Of a DNA stretch of 26,657 bases, positions 1 to 8,020 are shown piece after piece (within the stretch, counting starts at the first letter, position 1; every line of letters starts with the position of its first letter). Below the pieces are notes generated by a model. It did not search any database and was not told where the DNA came from. It worked only from the letters and a program-made list of their open reading frames with translations. This stretch comes from JAHOYW01 sp964515915 (GTDB lineage Bacteria; Verrucomicrobiota; Lentisphaeria; Victivallales; Victivallaceae), in the NCBI GenBank assembly GCA_964515915.1, contig CAZEXM010000017.1, forward strand, positions 1 through 26,657. Reading direction: 5' to 3'. Both the position numbers and the translations under genes were made by a program.

Positions 1-62
1 TCAGAAAAAAGGCTGATTACATTTTTTGACCTGCAAGGCGACTGACCGATTACTATCCGCAT
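1..62 (-). CDS. possible 5' end of an unidentified gene, cut by the window edge
   Basis: An ATG at 62-60 on the minus strand opens a frame that stays open to the window edge (20 codons, beginning MRIVIGQSPC). It lies 26 bp after the stop of the esterase gene on the same strand, the spacing expected inside an operon. The GGAT just upstream is a weak ribosome-binding site. Too little protein is visible to name a family, and it may be a chance frame. Confidence 0.3.
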   Translation of the reverse strand, partial: MRIVIGQSPCRSKNVISLFS

Positions 63-88
63 TTTATCCGGGCGCGAGAATATCCAAT

Positions 89-1117
89 CTATTTTTGAAC
101 TTCCTCACCTCGTTTACCGTGCGGCAAATTTTTCCGGGAATGACGCAGAAAAAAATCGAGGATCATCTCGCTGGCGTTGATGTCCCGGCAGACCGCGCCT
201 ATGAACCGCGGTTTGAGATATTGCCTGCCGCCCGGCCAGGCATGTCCGCCGCCGATGATTTTTACCAGTATCACCTCCGTTCCCTCCTGGCCTCCGGTAT
301 ATTTTTCGACTTCCACAGTCGTCCCGTCTTCCGGGTCGTTGTCCCGGAGCCTGGTCTTTTCCGCCGTTTTGCCGCAGCCGTTGTGCCGGCGGAAAAACTC
401 AACAGTCGCGGCGGTCGAAAGGATTTCGCCGCGACTGCGGCCGAACCGGAACAGGCGGATATGGCCGCCGTCAAAAGGAACGAGCGGATCCTTCGTGCCG
501 TTGATAATCATGATGGAAATCGGCAGTTCCGGCCTCTTGTCCCTGATTGCCTTTGAAATCTGGGCGGCTACAGGCGCTACGGCCGCGATTTTTTCAGACA
601 GATCCATGGCCAGGCGCACCGACATGAAACCGCCGTTTGAGATTCCCGTGGCGTAAACGCGCCGGGAATCTATGCCGTAGTTTTTTACCATGGAGTCGAT
701 GACCGCGGAAATGAACCCGACGTCGTCATAAGTCTTTTTCGCTTTGAATATCTCCGGGCGGCCGTCGCACCAGTGTCTGTTGATGCCCGCGGGGAAAACC
801 AGAACCATGCCGCGCTTGTCCGCCGCGGCCGTGAGCGTCCCCTGCGTGGCAGTCCGGTCGAATCTCCGTCCGCTTCCGCCGCCGCCGTGCAGGGCCAGCA
901 CCAGCGGGGCCGGCGAATCCTTGCTGAAACCCGGCGGCAGATGAATGAAATAGCTTCGTTCAATACCTTCGTGGATGAGTATCGCGGTGAGGTTTTTTGC
1001 CTGTCGCTCAGTATTTTTTGCGGCAATCACCCGGCAGGCGGAACCAAGCAGAAAGCATGACAGGGCTAAAACAATACGGCCCCGGGCAAAGCATCGTGAA
1101 AATACGGCGTCAATCAA
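89..1117 (-). CDS. secreted alpha/beta-hydrolase, PHB-depolymerase / feruloyl-esterase-like (LpqC type)
   Basis: This is a serine esterase of the polyhydroxybutyrate-depolymerase/feruloyl-esterase-like superfamily, likely acting outside the cytoplasm on polyester or plant-wall ester bonds. The N-terminus has basic residues, a hydrophobic stretch and a Cys near residue 28 (LLGSAC). That is a signal peptide, and the lipobox is imperfect because Gly sits at -3. An oxyanion-hole HGGGGSG starts near residue 77, the nucleophile elbow GISNG centres on Ser160, Asp210 lies in NGTKD, and His292 lies in GGGHAWPG. Together these give a plausible Ser-Asp-His triad. WCDG and NGCG cysteines (about 117 and 248) could form the disulphide common in this group. 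The start is TTG at 1117, overlapping the TGA stop of the upstream Cys-rich gene by translational coupling; an internal start cannot be excluded. The true substrate cannot be told from sequence. Confidence 0.85.
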   Translation of the reverse strand: MIDAVFSRCFARGRIVLALSCFLLGSACRVIAAKNTERQAKNLTAILIHEGIERSYFIHLPPGFSKDSPAPLVLALHGGGGSGRRFDRTATQGTLTAAADKRGMVLVFPAGINRHWCDGRPEIFKAKKTYDDVGFISAVIDSMVKNYGIDSRRVYATGISNGGFMSVRLAMDLSEKIAAVAPVAAQISKAIRDKRPELPISIMIINGTKDPLVPFDGGHIRLFRFGRSRGEILSTAATVEFFRRHNGCGKTAEKTRLRDNDPEDGTTVEVEKYTGGQEGTEVILVKIIGGGHAWPGGRQYLKPRFIGAVCRDINASEMILDFFLRHSRKNLPHGKRGEEVQK

Positions 1118-1323
1118 TCTTTTTCAGTCTCACTTCCGCAGCTGGAACCCGATGATTTATCATTACCCGAAGCGCAACATGAAGAACTTTTCTCGTCATC
1201 GCCGCTGCTTTTGCAGCAAAAACAAGGACTTTCGCCTTTCGCGATTTTTACTATTATACGGATGAGGTAAAATAAAGTGAGAGCTGCAATTACAGCTAAA
1301 ATAATATATTCAAATATACTCAT
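1114..1323 (-). CDS. FeoB-associated-type Cys-rich membrane peptide
   Basis: A 69-residue protein with one N-terminal membrane segment (about residues 5-27), a short basic stretch, then a hydrophilic Ser/Cys-rich tail with a CFCC motif, an SCC motif and a further Cys. This layout matches the small FeoB-associated Cys-rich membrane proteins, which normally sit beside ferrous-iron transporter genes and whose role is poorly defined. No feoA or feoB lies within this window, so the iron link rests on resemblance alone. The ATG at 1323 is preceded by AAGGA at a good distance. Its stop overlaps the TTG start of the esterase gene, so the two are probably co-transcribed. A metal-binding or redox role is a guess. 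Confidence 0.7.
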   Translation of the reverse strand: MSIFEYIILAVIAALTLFYLIRIIVKIAKGESPCFCCKSSGDDEKSSSCCASGNDKSSGSSCGSETEKD

Positions 1324-1532
1324 AAAAATATCCTTTGGTTTCTATTTTTGCACGAAACTTCCATGCTGCTAAAATAAATGCTTTCAGACGGGAAAGCAAA
1401 TCACTTTCACTGTTATTTCCAGATTTGCTGTTTTTGTTTTTAGACTTCCGGCGGTGGGCGGCAGACTGCCGGGGGGATTGAATTTAAAGTTATTTGCCGA
1501 TAATCCTTGACAAATTCGACTTTCATATTAAA

Positions 1533-1562
1533 TTCACAAGCATACCGTATAGTTATTATAAT
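1533..1562 (+). promoter_or_regulatory. sigma70-like promoter of the CBS/EIIA/permease operon
   Basis: TTCACA at 1533-1538 and a perfect TATAAT at 1557-1562 are separated by 18 bp. Predicted transcription starts near 1569, about 28 nt before the first gene at 1597. A second TTGACA at 1507 has no matching -10 at normal spacing. Confidence 0.6.
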
Positions 1563-1596
1563 GCGTGAATTCATTTAGAAAAGCTGATAGTTTGAT

Positions 1597-1878
1597 ATGA
1601 GATTGCAGAGAATTATTTCCATATTGTTCATCGCCTGTTTTCTTAACCTGGAGGTATTCGGCACTCAGGGGCTTGTTGCAGCCGGGACGGAGCCACCGGC
1701 GTCTTCGCTGGATTTGAACAATTTTGCCGGCCGGCTTAATATACTTAATGATTGCTTGTTCAACGACATTGCGGAAATTGAAGCAACGGAGCTGTATGAA
1801 AACCGGAAAATCAGAAAAAGCGGAAGAGTTTTGTCATCACAACAGTTGTTCGCCTCCATATATTCTGATAAAAATTAA
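1597..1878 (+). CDS. small exported protein of unknown function
   Basis: This encodes 93 residues. The first ~30 form a clear signal peptide: basic MRLQR, a hydrophobic core, and a likely cleavage after GLVAA. The mature part of about 60 residues is polar, with no family I recognise. It lies directly downstream of the promoter at 1533-1562 and 19 bp before the CBS-pair gene, so it is probably the first gene of that operon. The ribosome-binding site is weak, and the protein could instead be a poorly expressed leader ORF. An exported protein fits an operon about a membrane transporter, but no function can be given. Confidence 0.5.
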   Translation: MRLQRIISILFIACFLNLEVFGTQGLVAAGTEPPASSLDLNNFAGRLNILNDCLFNDIAEIEATELYENRKIRKSGRVLSSQQLFASIYSDKN

Positions 1879-1897
1879 AAAAGAGAACAATATTATT

Positions 1898-2362
1898 ATG
1901 TTGAAAGAACAACAACTCTCCGGGTGTTTTGTATCGGATGTCAGATACATTCATACGCAGTTACCCGTAACAATCAAAGCGAATGATTCCATCGGTTCCA
2001 TATTGAAAGCGGGAATTTCCGGGAAACGCTGCAGAAATATTTATGTCGTGGATGCCGCCGACACTCTCCTCGGGGTAATCAGAATCAATAATGTCCTGAG
2101 AAATCTTTTCCCGGTAACCTCCCTTGCCGGCGGGATAGACGGCGGATTGGACAGCCTGCCCGCGTTCAACGCCGGTACTGCCGGAGAACTGATGACTAAA
2201 CCGGCCCTGCGGGTAACGGAGTCAACCCCGCTGAATAAAGCCGCCGCGATACTCATCAGGGAAAATCTTCTTGAACTTCCGGTTGTCGATGACAACAACA
2301 GAATAATAGGCCAGTTGGACGCCAGTGAGATTATTGCGTTTTCAATGGCCTGCGATAAATAA
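1898..2362 (+). CDS. CBS-domain pair protein
   Basis: A 154-residue cytoplasmic protein made almost wholly of two CBS motifs, a Bateman module. The first covers about residues 8-60 (NIYVVDAADTLLGVIRIN) and the second about 95-150 (LELPVVDDNNRIIGQLDAS). Such modules bind adenine nucleotides and usually regulate enzymes or transporters. I chose the ATG at 1898 because it follows an AAAGAGA purine stretch and gives a compact CBS pair; the same frame is open farther upstream but overlaps the preceding gene. It ends 16 bp before the EIIA-CBS gene, which carries its own CBS pair. This suggests two sensors serving one transporter, perhaps by heteromeric CBS pairing (inference). Confidence 0.8.
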   Translation: MLKEQQLSGCFVSDVRYIHTQLPVTIKANDSIGSILKAGISGKRCRNIYVVDAADTLLGVIRINNVLRNLFPVTSLAGGIDGGLDSLPAFNAGTAGELMTKPALRVTESTPLNKAAAILIRENLLELPVVDDNNRIIGQLDASEIIAFSMACDK

Positions 2363-2378
2363 AAAAAACGGAGTGAAG

Positions 2379-3293
2379 ATGAAACTGGAAAAATACCTGA
2401 CCCCTGAGTCTATTTTACTTAATACCCGCGTCAGCAGCAAAGATTCCCTGCTGGATGTAATGAGTGACTGCATCGCCGGGTGCAAGGCGGCTACTGATGC
2501 GGGACTGGACAGTAAGACGATCAGAGACGCTATTGCAAAGCGTGAAGAACAGTCGTCAACAGGTATCGGTGGCGGCTTCGCTTTTCCGCACGCCAGATTC
2601 GACAATATCAACAGCATTGGTATTTGCCTGGCCGTGCTGGAAAAAGCGGTGGATTACAACTCCTTTGACAAACAGTTTGTTGATGTGGCGTGTATGGTTA
2701 TCGTTCCGGAGAAAAAGCCGACGCTGGCTTTGAAGGTCATGTCGCAGATTGCCAGAATGTTCTCACGCGGCGACTTTTTGGGCCAGGTCAAAAAGCTCAA
2801 GGCCGGAGAAGAGGTGGCAAAGCTCATCAGCAGGCTGGAAATTGAGCTTGACATTTCAATTACGGCAGTGGACATTATGCGTCAGCCTTTGCTGACGCTC
2901 CGGCCGGATATGCCCTTGCGGGAAGCGACCAGGCATATGGCTGACTGCCAGATGACCGCGGCGCCGGTGCTGGAAGGCAAGCGTATTGTCGGGGAAATAT
3001 CCACAACCCAGCTTTTCCTGCTGGGCATACCTGACTTTTTTACTCAGTTAAAAAGCGTTTCGTTTATAAGTGATTTTGATCCCTTTGAAAAATATTTCTA
3101 CGAGGAAGCGCACTCAAAAGTCGCCGACCTGATGAATAACGACTTCTGCGCACTGCCGCCGGACGCAACTATAATGGAAATGGTATTCGCGCTGATAATA
3201 CGGAAATATCCTAAAATATATATTGTCAAAGACGGCGTTCTTGAGGGTGTGGTAGATCAACCGCTGGTGCTTGAACGCATCATTAATATTTAA
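2379..3293 (+). CDS. PTS EIIA (PtsN/fructose type) - CBS pair fusion, probable transporter regulator
   Basis: A 304-residue cytoplasmic protein. Residues ~1-150 match the EIIA domain of the fructose/Ntr type: REEQSSTGIGGGFAFPHAR contains the phospho-accepting His71 in its usual PHAR setting. Residues ~165-300 form a CBS pair, seen as AAPVLEGKRIVGEIS in the first CBS and PKIYIVKDGVLEGVVDQP in the second, with a longer linker than usual. No EIIB or EIIC is present nearby, so it probably regulates rather than transports sugar. The ATG at 2379 has GGAG at good spacing. It sits 13 bp before the permease start, which suggests its phosphorylation state and nucleotide binding gate that permease (inference). 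I know of EIIA-like proteins next to permeases and antiporters; the CBS fusion adds a second input. Confidence 0.85.
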   Translation: MKLEKYLTPESILLNTRVSSKDSLLDVMSDCIAGCKAATDAGLDSKTIRDAIAKREEQSSTGIGGGFAFPHARFDNINSIGICLAVLEKAVDYNSFDKQFVDVACMVIVPEKKPTLALKVMSQIARMFSRGDFLGQVKKLKAGEEVAKLISRLEIELDISITAVDIMRQPLLTLRPDMPLREATRHMADCQMTAAPVLEGKRIVGEISTTQLFLLGIPDFFTQLKSVSFISDFDPFEKYFYEEAHSKVADLMNNDFCALPPDATIMEMVFALIIRKYPKIYIVKDGVLEGVVDQPLVLERIINI

Positions 3294-3306
3294 TCAAGGA
3301 GCACAA

Positions 3307-4620
3307 ATGCCGAACCCTATGTTTATTGTCATTGTCATATTCCTGATCACCTATTTTTTCATCGCGACAGAGAAAATTGATAAAACCATTGCCGCGCTGC
3401 TTGGCGCTCTTGCCGTGGTTTTTTGTCATGTCGCCCCCTTTGAGGAATTGCTCGATAAAATAGACTTAAACGTCATCGGACTGCTGGTGGGGATGATGAT
3501 GATTGTCAATATACTCGCCACTACCGGTGTCTTCGAGTGGATCGCGGTCAAAATAGCCCGCCGGGCGAAAGGCAATACGATGGTGATATTTATTTCTTTT
3601 ATAGTCGTTACCGCCGTTCTGTCCGCATTTCTTGATAATGTTACCACCGTTATTTTGATTGCACCGATTACTATTCTGATCGCGCAGATATTGGAGATAT
3701 CCGCGGTTCCGCTGTTGATTATGGAAGCAATTTTTTCCAATATCGGCGGCACCTCCACGCTGGTCGGGGACCCCCCGAACATTATTATCGGTTCCCGCTG
3801 CGGAGTTACCTTCAATGCTTTTCTGCTCAACCTCGGGCCGGTGGTTTTAATCATCATGGCAGTATCATTGCTTATCGTTTGTTTAAGCTTGAAAAAGCAT
3901 CTGAAAAGCTCGCCGCGCGCAATTGAGCGGATCGGCAAGACGAATCCTTCGAAAGCTATTATCGAGCCGGTCCGGCTGAAGCGTGCGCTGATCGTTTTCG
4001 GACTGGTTCTGCTTGGTTTCTTTTTTAGTCATTCTATCGGTGTCGAGGCGGGTGTTATCGCCCTGTGCGGCGGACTGCTTATGGCGGTAGTATGCAGGAT
4101 GGATATTCATCATGTGCTGGAAAAAGTCGAATGGTCCACCATTTTATTTTTCGTGGGCTTGTTTATGCTGATCGGCGCGCTTGAGGAAAATGGAGTATTT
4201 GAACTTCTCGGCAACGGCATTCTCACCCTCACCAGCGGAAACCTGCTGTTTACGGTCATTGTGATTTTATGGTTCAGTGCCTGCCTTTCCGCTATTGTCG
4301 ACAACATTCCCCTGGTTATCGCCATGATTCCCCTGGTCGATTCCATTATTCCCGTATTCGCAAAACAGATGGGAATAGAGGGAATTGAAGAGGCGGTCCG
4401 GCTTCAGGTTCAGGCGCCGCTGATATGGGCCCTCGCCCTTGGGGCCTGCCTGGGTGGAAACGGTACTCTTATCGGGGCGTCCGCCAATGTTGTAATTGTT
4501 CAGATTGCCCACCGGAACAAATATAAAATCACTTTCTGGCAGTTTAGCCGCTACGGGCTTCCCATGATGATTGTGAGCTTGACAATATCTTCCATTTACC
4601 TGTATATGAGGTACTTCTGA
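3307..4620 (+). CDS. SLC13/ArsB-NhaD-type ion transporter (P-permease-like)
   Basis: A 437-residue inner-membrane protein with about 11-12 hydrophobic segments, of the ion-transporter superfamily that includes ArsB, NhaD and the human P protein. Two inverted halves each carry the signature loop: SNIGGTSTLVGDPPNIIIGS in the first half and CLGGNGTLIGASANVV in the second, the Na+/substrate-binding hairpins. LDNVTTVILIAPIT and VDNIPLVIAMIPL are the matching acidic helix motifs. It may exchange sodium for protons or carry a carboxylate or arsenite; sequence alone does not decide. The ATG at 3307 follows AAGGAG, and the upstream longer frame overlaps the EIIA gene and is not preferred. It is the last gene of the four-gene operon. 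Confidence 0.85.
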   Translation: MPNPMFIVIVIFLITYFFIATEKIDKTIAALLGALAVVFCHVAPFEELLDKIDLNVIGLLVGMMMIVNILATTGVFEWIAVKIARRAKGNTMVIFISFIVVTAVLSAFLDNVTTVILIAPITILIAQILEISAVPLLIMEAIFSNIGGTSTLVGDPPNIIIGSRCGVTFNAFLLNLGPVVLIIMAVSLLIVCLSLKKHLKSSPRAIERIGKTNPSKAIIEPVRLKRALIVFGLVLLGFFFSHSIGVEAGVIALCGGLLMAVVCRMDIHHVLEKVEWSTILFFVGLFMLIGALEENGVFELLGNGILTLTSGNLLFTVIVILWFSACLSAIVDNIPLVIAMIPLVDSIIPVFAKQMGIEGIEEAVRLQVQAPLIWALALGACLGGNGTLIGASANVVIVQIAHRNKYKITFWQFSRYGLPMMIVSLTISSIYLYMRYF

Positions 4621-4851
4621 GTTGACAGCGGCAGAAGTAAAAGTATTTATCGAGGATATTCAATTTTAAAGAATTTTTTTATTTTTTAACTTTCTAGTGG
4701 AAAACAGCAAAAAAAACTTGTGTTCCGTATAATATGCTATATCCTATACGGCTGTCTTTTTCTTAATCGAAATGTAACCCTTAAGCGATTGCTTGCGACT
4801 GTTCCGATGATAATGAAAATATATAACAGGACTTAATGCGGAAAGAAAATC

Positions 4852-5940
4852 ATGATTGATAAATTACCCCCGCTTGTAATAGGCGATTTAGTGATAGAGG
4901 TTCCGATTATTCAGGGTGGAATGGGGGTCAAGGTGTCAACCGCATCTCTAGCGGGCGCGGTTGCTGATTACGGCGGAGCGGGAACTATCGCCAGTGTGGG
5001 GCTCGCTTATGGAGTAGATGAAACAAACCGGACTTACGCCGGGATTTCAAATGAAGCGCTTCGTAAAGAAATACGCCGGGCGAAGAAAATAACTCAAGGG
5101 CTTGTGGGCATAAATATAATGGTGGCCCTGAGCAACTATGAAGAAATGGTGCGCATTGCCGTAAAAGAACAGGTGGATTATATCATCTCCGGCGCGGGCT
5201 TGCCGTTAAGCTTGCCGGAATTTATCGGGAAAAACCCGGTAAAACTTATTCCCATTGTCTCGTCAGGGAGAAGTGCGGAAATCATATTGAGAACCTGGAG
5301 CAGGCGTTATAATCGTTTACCGGATGCACTTATCGTGGAAGGCCCGATGGCGGGCGGGCATTTGGGTTTTAAACCTGAAGCTTTGATTGAGGGTAAAGCG
5401 GACAGTCTGGAAAAGCTGATTGTGGATGTTTTAGCGGTAGTTGAGAAGTACAAGTGCGAAGACGGCGCGGATGTTCCGGTAATAGCCGCTGGAGGAATCT
5501 TTGACGGAAAGGATATCGCAAAATTCCTTAAATTGGGCGCAAAAGGAGTTCAAATGGGAACTCGATTTGTTGCCACTGCGGAATGTTCCGTCTCAGATAA
5601 ATTCAAAGAATTATACATTGCGGCCAGGGAAGAGGATCTCACTATAATTAAGAGTCCCGTAGGCATGCCGGGAAGGGCTGTAAAGACGGAGTTTATTAAT
5701 AGAATAAGCGGCGGTGAAAAAATACCGTTCAAGTGCGGCTACCGGTGTCTCAAGACTTGTGATATCAAAAATACTCAATACTGCATAGCAAAAGCAATGT
5801 GCAACGCGACGACCGGCGATTTTGAAAACGCGATTGTTTTTGCCGGCACCAATGTTGTCCGGGTGAAAGAAATCGTGTCAGTAAAAGAGCTGATGGACGA
5901 ACTTGTAAGTGATGCAATCAAAGAATTAAATATGGCGTAG
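4852..5940 (+). CDS. nitronate monooxygenase / FabK-like flavoenzyme with C-terminal Cys cluster
   Basis: A 362-residue FMN-dependent TIM-barrel enzyme of the NPD/NMO family, which covers nitronate monooxygenases and FabK enoyl-ACP reductases. Visible family motifs are VPIIQGGMGVKVS at the N-terminus, GINIMV, VEGPMAGGHLGF with the conserved His, IAAGGIFDG, and MGTRFVAT near the phosphate-binding loop. Near the end it carries C295, C299, C303, C311 and C317 (CGYRC, KTC, YC, MC), suggesting a metal or Fe-S site not expected in FabK. The start has GGAAAG about seven bases upstream. It stands alone between the permease operon and the convergent muramidase gene. Whether it detoxifies nitronates or serves lipid synthesis is open. 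Confidence 0.85.
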   Translation: MIDKLPPLVIGDLVIEVPIIQGGMGVKVSTASLAGAVADYGGAGTIASVGLAYGVDETNRTYAGISNEALRKEIRRAKKITQGLVGINIMVALSNYEEMVRIAVKEQVDYIISGAGLPLSLPEFIGKNPVKLIPIVSSGRSAEIILRTWSRRYNRLPDALIVEGPMAGGHLGFKPEALIEGKADSLEKLIVDVLAVVEKYKCEDGADVPVIAAGGIFDGKDIAKFLKLGAKGVQMGTRFVATAECSVSDKFKELYIAAREEDLTIIKSPVGMPGRAVKTEFINRISGGEKIPFKCGYRCLKTCDIKNTQYCIAKAMCNATTGDFENAIVFAGTNVVRVKEIVSVKELMDELVSDAIKELNMA

Positions 5941-5947
5941 GCATAAT

Positions 5948-5965
5948 TGCCGGACCGGCATTTTT
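5948..5965 (+). terminator. short intrinsic terminator after the NMO-like gene
   Basis: TGCCG (5948-5952) pairs with CGGCA (5956-5960) across a three-base loop, followed by TTTTTATTTAT. It lies in the 23-bp convergent gap and runs over the end of the opposite gene. The stem is short, so confidence is moderate. Confidence 0.55.
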
Positions 5966-7184
5966 ATTTATAGATTTTAATCTGGTTATTTTTGACTTTC
6001 GCGGCGTAATTTTTGAGCGGTCGCTGCCAGGTTCTAACTATACTTTTAAGACTGTAGCCTTTTTGCAGGAGCCGGCGGACTTTGGCGCTGCCCATTGCTT
6101 TGTCAAAGCCTTTTATGCGGTCGCTGCGCCATTTGAATTGCGAATAATTCTTTTGAAGGTAATGCAGTATCGCGACGGTGCAGGTCGTCGGTTTGAATTT
6201 GGATACGTCAGTTATATACAGCTGCACGCCATTAGTATTTTGTCTTTTGAATAAGCCGAAAGTCGGAGTGAAATGTATTTCACGAAAGCGGATTCCCGCA
6301 AGCCCCAGGCGGTTCAGGCTGCGCGCCATGTGTCCGGCGTTGATCCAGGGAGCGGCGACAACTTGAAACGGCAGGGTATAACCGATGCCGATCCCGACGA
6401 CACCTAAAGTCCCGAGCGCGCCGGTAACAGAATAAGCACACGCGGCTTCCGGCGATGGAATTTGCGGGGAGGTGGGTACCCAGGGCAGCTCCGTTTGCGC
6501 CCAGCTCATGCCGCGGCGGTAGTTGGCCATGGGGACGACGGTGAGTCGGCATTTAATGCCGATGACCCGCTTGAAATAAAGTGCCAGTTCGCCCACGGTC
6601 AGGCCGTAGACGTAGGGAATGGGGTACAGGGCAATGAATGAACGATATTTGTTTTCGGTGACCGGCCCGTCTATTTGAACCGCCCCGAGCGGATTGGGAA
6701 CGTCTAGGACAATCATACTTTTGCCGGCCGCCGCCGCCGCGCTCATACATTCGGCTAAATGCCAGATATAAGTGTAGGAACGACAGCCGATGTCCTGAAT
6801 ACTGTAAATTAATACGTCAACTTTGTCCAGGGAGCCGGCTGGCGGACGATGGTCTTTGCCGCCGTAAAGCGAGTATACCGGCAGGCCGGTTTTCCGGTCA
6901 TAAGTTGCTTTGAAATTTTTTCCGGCGGCGACATTTCCGCGAATACCGTGTTCCGGCGCGAATAAGGCGACTAAATTTATTCCGGGGTGAGCTTTGAGCA
7001 AATCGGCGGCCGAACGCAAATGCGCGTCCACACCGGTGGGATTGGTGATTAAACCGACTCTTTTTCCTTTGACAATACTGCTGTATTTGTACAAAAATAC
7101 TTCCAGGCCATTGTAAACCCGCGCGTTTGACGCGGGTATCAATACTGAAAACGTTACGAAAAGTAAAAAAATCCGGTATATCAT
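5964..7184 (-). CDS. exported exo-beta-N-acetylmuramidase-like protein (NamZ / DUF1343)
   Basis: A 406-residue protein of the DUF1343 family, for which NamZ of Bacillus is the characterised member: it releases MurNAc from the non-reducing end of peptidoglycan fragments. A signal peptide covers residues 1-22, with cleavage after PASNA. Family motifs visible in order are VGLITNPTGVD, FAPEHGIRG, PVYSLYG, YSIQDIGCRSYTY, LDVPNPLG, and YGLTVGELA. The length is normal for the family. The ATG at 7184 has AGAGGA six bases upstream. It is divergent from rpsD, with about 200 bp between, and looks monocistronic. The likely role is periplasmic recycling or turnover of wall fragments. Substrate assignment rests on the family. 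Confidence 0.88.
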   Translation of the reverse strand: MIYRIFLLFVTFSVLIPASNARVYNGLEVFLYKYSSIVKGKRVGLITNPTGVDAHLRSAADLLKAHPGINLVALFAPEHGIRGNVAAGKNFKATYDRKTGLPVYSLYGGKDHRPPAGSLDKVDVLIYSIQDIGCRSYTYIWHLAECMSAAAAAGKSMIVLDVPNPLGAVQIDGPVTENKYRSFIALYPIPYVYGLTVGELALYFKRVIGIKCRLTVVPMANYRRGMSWAQTELPWVPTSPQIPSPEAACAYSVTGALGTLGVVGIGIGYTLPFQVVAAPWINAGHMARSLNRLGLAGIRFREIHFTPTFGLFKRQNTNGVQLYITDVSKFKPTTCTVAILHYLQKNYSQFKWRSDRIKGFDKAMGSAKVRRLLQKGYSLKSIVRTWQRPLKNYAAKVKNNQIKIYK

Positions 7185-7328
7185 GGCAAATCCTCTGCAA
7201 AACAGGTGGTTTTCTTAAAAAATCTGTAAAAACTTACATTAAGTTCTTGACGATTGCCAGTTTACAAGCTAATTTACATGACTTTTTGTATTTCAGTAGT
7301 TTTCAGGCCCCATTAATTAAATTAATGC

Positions 7329-7358
7329 TTGACACCTGATTCCGCTGTAAAAAATGAT
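7329..7358 (+). promoter_or_regulatory. candidate promoter of rpsD
   Basis: A perfect TTGACA at 7329-7334 is followed after 18 bp by AATGAT (7353-7358), a 4/6 match to the -10 box. The predicted start near 7365 would leave only about 22 nt of leader. That is too short for the S4-binding pseudoknot used in some bacteria. Confidence 0.4.
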
Positions 7359-7386
7359 AACTTATAACCATAAGGGAAGGGATAGT

Positions 7387-7992
7387 ATGGCTACTGCAAG
7401 TCAAGCAAAGCACAAATTGTGCCGCAGGATTGGACAATGTATTTGGGACAGCCCCAAATGTCCAAGCGTGAAACGTCCGTATCCGGCAGGACAACATGGT
7501 AAAACCGGCCGCAGAGGTAAACTCTCAACTTACGGAACTTTGTTGTTGGAGAAACAAAAACTGCGTAAACATTACGCTATTTCCGAAAAACAACTGCGCA
7601 TCGCTTACACCAAAGCCAAAAAAGGAGAAGGCCAGGCTCACGAGAAATTGTTCAGGACTTTAGAGCAGCGTTTGGACGCGGTCTTATTCCGCAGCGGTTT
7701 CGCTCCAAGTATTTTCGCGGCGAAACAGTTTGTGAATCATGGGCATATTCTTGTTGACGGCAAAACGATAGACCGTTCTTCTTATAAGATAAAAGAAGGC
7801 CAGGTTATTTCCATTAACGCTGAAAAAAGCCCGGCAATTGTCGAAATCGCGAAAAACAGCAACGCTACAGTTCCAGGATACCTGGAAGTGGATATTGACG
7901 CGTTAAAAGTTACTTTAACCCGTATTCCTGAAATTGAAGAAATTCCAGTAAACGTCTCAATCATGAGCGTGATCGAATACTACGCGCGTTAA
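7387..7992 (+). CDS. rpsD: 30S ribosomal protein S4
   Basis: A 201-residue ribosomal protein S4, which binds 16S rRNA early in 30S assembly. The N-terminal S4 domain has KRPYPAGQHG and EKQKLRKHYAISEKQ. The RNA-binding S4 motif follows (EQRLDAVLFRSGFAPS, then VNHGHILVDGKTID), and the protein ends in the typical VIEYYAR. The ATG at 7387 follows AGGGAAGGG, and an upstream in-frame start at 7354 is unlikely. The N-terminal Cys set is C12, C18 and C25, three of the four ligands found in zinc-binding S4 proteins such as that of Thermus, with a shorter loop. The gene stands alone rather than in an alpha operon with rpsM, rpsK and rpoA, and has its own terminator. Confidence 0.97.
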   Translation: MATASQAKHKLCRRIGQCIWDSPKCPSVKRPYPAGQHGKTGRRGKLSTYGTLLLEKQKLRKHYAISEKQLRIAYTKAKKGEGQAHEKLFRTLEQRLDAVLFRSGFAPSIFAAKQFVNHGHILVDGKTIDRSSYKIKEGQVISINAEKSPAIVEIAKNSNATVPGYLEVDIDALKVTLTRIPEIEEIPVNVSIMSVIEYYAR

Positions 7993-8020
7993 ATAAAACT
8001 AATTTAATTCGTAGACAAAA

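Noticed and set aside
4622..4643. TTGACA just after the permease stop, possible promoter of the NMO-like gene
   Set aside because: The paired -10 (TATTTA, 16-bp spacer) is poor and lies over 200 bp from the gene. Other AT-rich matches at 4718-4827 had wrong spacing.
7238..7386. S4-binding leader regulation of rpsD
   Set aside because: The predicted 5' leader is only about 22 nt, too short for the known S4 pseudoknot, and no such fold was apparent.
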